DNA of 8,157 bases from an uncultured Magnetococcales bacterium (GTDB taxonomy: Bacteria > Pseudomonadota > Magnetococcia > Magnetococcales > Magnetaquicoccaceae). The notes under the pieces were generated by a model. The model had not been told where the DNA came from. It was given only the letters and a program-made list of their open reading frames with translations, and made no database searches. The position numbers and the translations under genes were made by a program. The stretch spans positions 1 through 8,157 of the forward strand of contig CAIWLA010000211.1 in assembly GCA_903913345.1 (NCBI GenBank). The letters run 5' to 3'. Below, piece after piece: positions 5,438 to 8,157 of the stretch (position 1 is the stretch's first letter; the number at the start of each line of letters is the position of its first letter).

Positions 5438-5746
5438 ATGTCGATCCAATTGCCCCCATCCAATCGTGCCAAAACCGGCCACAATAATCGCTACGGCCCC
5501 AGGATGATGGCTCTGGAACCCCGCATCATGTTTGATGGCGCGGCGGCGGTGGATGCCGTGGATCATGCCATCTCCCCGGATCATCCGGTTGATGTCGCCC
5601 CTCCGACGGCCCATGCCGCCCCGGATGCCGCTGCCAAGGCGTTGATTCCCAATGCAGGCCCCGGTGCAGGTGCAGGCCGCCGATCCCACGCTCAATGGCG
5701 GCAAAAAAGAGGTGATCTTTGTCGATACTGCGGTGGCCAACTATAA
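5438..5746 (+). CDS. N-terminal LEPR-XLL head of the giant adhesin, out of frame with the rest
   Basis: The frame starts at ATG 5438 with AGGAT (5425-5429) about 8 bases upstream. Residues 26-37 read LEPRIMFDGAAA, the LEPR-XLL motif that sits at the very start of giant type I-secreted adhesins, usually followed by an Ala/Pro/Asp-rich linker. That linker is present here (to about residue 72). From about residue 75 the reading turns into unlikely sequence (GAGAGRRSHAQWRQKRGD) and stops at 5744-5746, while the frame one base ahead carries on as DUF4347. I therefore read this as the first ~75 codons of the same gene as the next entry, cut off by a one-base shift. If the shift is real, a truncated 102-residue peptide is all this start yields. 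Confidence 0.75.
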   Translation: MSIQLPPSNRAKTGHNNRYGPRMMALEPRIMFDGAAAVDAVDHAISPDHPVDVAPPTAHAAPDAAAKALIPNAGPGAGAGRRSHAQWRQKRGDLCRYCGGQL

Positions 5747-8157
5747 GACATTGGAAGCAGGCATTCGTCCTGGGGTGGAGATTGAGGAGTTCGGTGGCAA
5801 CCAGGATGGTCTGGCGCAAATGGCCAAATGGGCTGAAACGCATACCGGATATGATGCCATTCATGTGCTCTCCCACGGTTCCGAAGCCGCCCTGCATCTG
5901 GGCACCAATACCGTCACTGAGGTCACCCTCTCCGCTACAGTAGTGCAGGCGGAACTGGCCGAGATTGGGCATTCCCTGAATGCCGGGGGCAATGTGCTGC
6001 TTTATGGTTGTGATGTGGGCAAGGGGATGGATGGGCAGCAGTTTATCACCGATCTGGCGACCAATACCGGGGCAGTGGTGGCGGCTTCTGTGGACAATAC
6101 CGGCTCGGCCTCCCTGGGGGGCGACTGGACGCTGGAAGCCGCAACCGGAACCATCAATATGAAAGCCTTGGATTTGAGCGAATACCAGGGATTGTTGGTG
6201 AATGTCACAACAAATTTTTCTGGGACTCTGATCAGTGGTGTGAGCTTCAATTCCCCGGATTTGGTGTATGCTGAATATGGTGTCAGTGACATTACCTCCG
6301 CCAGTTCAGTCAGAATCGACGATGCATCCCAGATTGCCCCCACAGACTTTGACGCTTCGCATCATGTGTCACCCTACTCGTTCAACTATGTTGCCATCAA
6401 TATCACCCCGACAGTGACCGGTTCGTATACGATGCTTGTAACCAGTGCCAGTCTCTCCCCGGCAGTCAGTGGTTGGGGATACGGAACCAGTACAAATGCG
6501 ACCGATGACACGGCCATGTTTCTCTATTCGTCTTTTACTCCCACTTCATCGTTTAATGGATTAGTCATGGCGAACGATGATATTGCTAGTGCAGACCTGA
6601 ATGGCGCATATACGAATAGTAACAATTTCAGATCCACCATCACAAATCAAACACTCAACGCCAGCACTACTTATACCCTGGTGGTCACCAGTTTTCAGCC
6701 TGGTGTAACCGGGTCCGTCAACTTTTCCGTCACTGGCCCCGGTTCCGTCACCCCGACGGCAAACCCGAACAACCCCTCTGGCTATAGTGCCCCTGCCAAC
6801 GCCGCCCCCACCTTTGTCGGTTCGACGACGACACTGACCGTCAGCGAAAACGCCTCCGCTACCGACATCAAGTCCTTGCTGCATGTCTCGGACGCTGATG
6901 CCAGCCAGACCGAAACCTGGAGCCAAAATGCCGCCCCCAGTCACGGCACCCTGAGTTTTTCCAGTGCCACCGCCACTTCGGGCAGCACCGACATTACCCC
7001 TGGCGGGACCATCACCTATACCCCGACAGCGGGTTATGCCGGTTCCGACAGTTTTACCGTGCAGGACAGCGATGGCACGGCCACCGTCACCCGGACCATT
7101 ACGGTCTCGGTCACTCCCGCCACCCCCGGCGCGCCAGATCTGACGGCGGGCAGCGACAGTGGCAGCAGCAGCACCGACAACATGACCAACGCCACCAGTC
7201 TGAACTTTACCGGTACTTCTGCCAGCAGCGACAGCAGCAGCACGGTGCGGGTGTTCCTGGACAAGAACGTCAATGGCACCTATGACAGCGGCACCGATCC
7301 GACCGCTACCGCCACGGTCAGCAATGGCACCTGGAGCGTCAGCGGGCTGAGCACCAGTGGCGTCAGCGACGGCAGTTATAACGTCTATGCCCTGGTCACC
7401 TCGGCCACCGGCGGCTTGACCAGTGCGCGCAGCAGCGCGCTGAGCGTCACCCTCGATACCACCGCCCCGATGGCCGGTACGGTCACCGCTGGCAATATTA
7501 CCAGTGCGGCGGCCAACTCCACCTTTACCGTGGCCTACAGCGACAGCGGCAGTGGCATCGACAGCACCAGCATCGGTACAGGGGATGTGACCGTGACCGG
7601 TTCCACCATCAGCAGTGGCAGTTGGGCGGCGGGTACCGCCACCTATACCATCAACCCGCCTGGCGGCGGTTGGGATGCTGCGGACGATGGCAGCTATACC
7701 ATCGCCATCGTGGCCAACGAGGTCAAGGATTTGGCGGGTAACGTGGTGGCGGCCAACGCCTCGGCCAAAACCTTTACGGTCAACATAAACACCCCTCCCA
7801 CCTTCACTGGCGGTGCGAATGCCGGCTTGACTGTCTCCGAAGACGCCCCCATCACCACCATCACCACTGCCATGTTGCAGGTAATCGATGCCGAGCAGGC
7901 AACGACCGCCCGTACCTATACCGTCGGCACCGCCCCGACCAAAGGCACTTTGACCAATAACGGTACGACCATCAATGCCAGCGGTACCTTCACCCAGGCG
8001 AATATCGACAGCGGCCTGATCAAATACACCCCCACCGCCAATGCCAACGGTGCCGACAGCTTTGCTTTTAGCGTGGCCGATGGCGCAGGAGGGACGCTTG
8101 CAGGTCAAACATTTAATATAACGATTAACGCTGTCAACGATGCCCCGGTCCTGGCCA
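5652..8157 (+). CDS. Giant DUF4347 / Ig-like repeat adhesin, main body, 3' end outside the window
   Basis: The frame is open from ATG 5652 to the window edge, over 835 codons. Residues 20-181 are a DUF4347 domain: EVIFVDTAVANYKTLEAG, IHVLSHGSEAALHLG with His75, LLYGCDVGKGMDGQ with Cys120, the Gly-rich ASLGGDWTLE, and the closing YQGLL. Next is a beta-sandwich stretch (about 185-375) resembling secreted-protein accessory domains, with two YT(L/M)(L/V)VTS repeats. Then come four repeat units: cadherin/Big-type at about 384-487 (TPTAGYAGSDSFTVQDSDG); Ig-like at about 495-603 with an acidic loop DKNVNGTYDSGTD; Ig-like at about 603-712 (starting LDTTAP); and a CSPG/cadherin-like unit at 713-832 (FTQANIDSGLIKYTP, DSFAFSVADG), ending VNDAPVLA, the usual start of another repeat. 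Such proteins are exported by type I systems using a C-terminal signal, and mediate surface attachment. ATG 5652 has no Shine-Dalgarno site; the natural start is surely 5438 in the other frame. Confidence 0.88.
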   Translation, partial: MQAPVQVQAADPTLNGGKKEVIFVDTAVANYKTLEAGIRPGVEIEEFGGNQDGLAQMAKWAETHTGYDAIHVLSHGSEAALHLGTNTVTEVTLSATVVQAELAEIGHSLNAGGNVLLYGCDVGKGMDGQQFITDLATNTGAVVAASVDNTGSASLGGDWTLEAATGTINMKALDLSEYQGLLVNVTTNFSGTLISGVSFNSPDLVYAEYGVSDITSASSVRIDDASQIAPTDFDASHHVSPYSFNYVAINITPTVTGSYTMLVTSASLSPAVSGWGYGTSTNATDDTAMFLYSSFTPTSSFNGLVMANDDIASADLNGAYTNSNNFRSTITNQTLNASTTYTLVVTSFQPGVTGSVNFSVTGPGSVTPTANPNNPSGYSAPANAAPTFVGSTTTLTVSENASATDIKSLLHVSDADASQTETWSQNAAPSHGTLSFSSATATSGSTDITPGGTITYTPTAGYAGSDSFTVQDSDGTATVTRTITVSVTPATPGAPDLTAGSDSGSSSTDNMTNATSLNFTGTSASSDSSSTVRVFLDKNVNGTYDSGTDPTATATVSNGTWSVSGLSTSGVSDGSYNVYALVTSATGGLTSARSSALSVTLDTTAPMAGTVTAGNITSAAANSTFTVAYSDSGSGIDSTSIGTGDVTVTGSTISSGSWAAGTATYTINPPGGGWDAADDGSYTIAIVANEVKDLAGNVVAANASAKTFTVNINTPPTFTGGANAGLTVSEDAPITTITTAMLQVIDAEQATTARTYTVGTAPTKGTLTNNGTTINASGTFTQANIDSGLIKYTPTANANGADSFAFSVADGAGGTLAGQTFNITINAVNDAPVLA

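Noticed and set aside
5407..5448. TTGACA boxes at 5407 and 5420 as promoters of the adhesin
   Set aside because: At 17 bases both give GATCCA in the -10 position, a poor match, and the second would overlap the start codon.
6561..8108. Open minus-strand frame of 515 codons opposite the adhesin repeats
   Set aside because: Its product is a Gly/Arg/Ala/His-rich run with no domain, and it mirrors the Thr/Ser/Ala-rich codons (ACC, AGC, GCC) of the sense strand. The plus strand has clear Ig-like and cadherin-like repeats, so this is a composition shadow.

Overview
The window suggests a chromosome segment of a GC-rich Gram-negative bacterium, most likely a proteobacterium. The evidence is good Shine-Dalgarno sites, a hybrid-kinase remnant with a periplasmic sensor start, a set of short-tail-fibre-like 'collar' proteins, and the N-terminal part of a giant LEPR-XLL/DUF4347 adhesin of the type exported by type I secretion. 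The overall flavour (hybrid sensor kinases, collar cluster, giant DUF4347 protein) would fit Magnetococcales-like bacteria, but that is a guess from memory and the sequence does not prove it.

Left part (1 to about 2110), a remodelled region. It starts inside an IS1634-type transposase whose 5' part lies outside the window. Right after the insertion sequence comes a gene with a strong ribosome site that joins a signal peptide, a short piece of a periplasmic solute-binding-type sensor and a complete receiver domain. The transmembrane and kinase parts are missing, so it reads as an internally deleted hybrid sensor kinase. Its last codons run antisense through what looks like the head of an NTF2/SnoaL-like gene on the minus strand, so the receiver end is probably also a rearrangement joint. 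A 419-base stretch without an intact gene follows; it holds a long imperfect inverted repeat and a near-consensus sigma-70 promoter.

Middle part (about 2080 to 5119), a tight plus-strand operon. After the promoter and a roughly 200-base leader come a DUF6916-like small protein, three phage-tail-collar (Mdp-type, microcystin-dependent-protein-like) paralogs, and a GNAT acetyltransferase whose start overlaps or abuts the third paralog. Each gene except the GNAT has its own GGAG-type ribosome site, and gaps are about 50-60 bases. All three collar proteins carry one HxH motif at the same place (residue 96-99), which would put six histidines together in a trimer, as in the metal-binding tips of T4 fibres.

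Right part (5120 to 8157). A 318-base gap holds a perfect 7-bp dyad and a doubtful cysteine-rich small ORF. It is followed by a giant surface/secreted protein: LEPR-XLL head, DUF4347 domain with a His/Cys pair, a beta-sandwich region, then a series of Ig-like and cadherin-like repeats running off the window. The head and the rest are in different reading frames; the shift is one base and lies near 5650-5680. A working idea is that collar proteins, GNAT and adhesin form one cell-surface module. This rests on gene order only.
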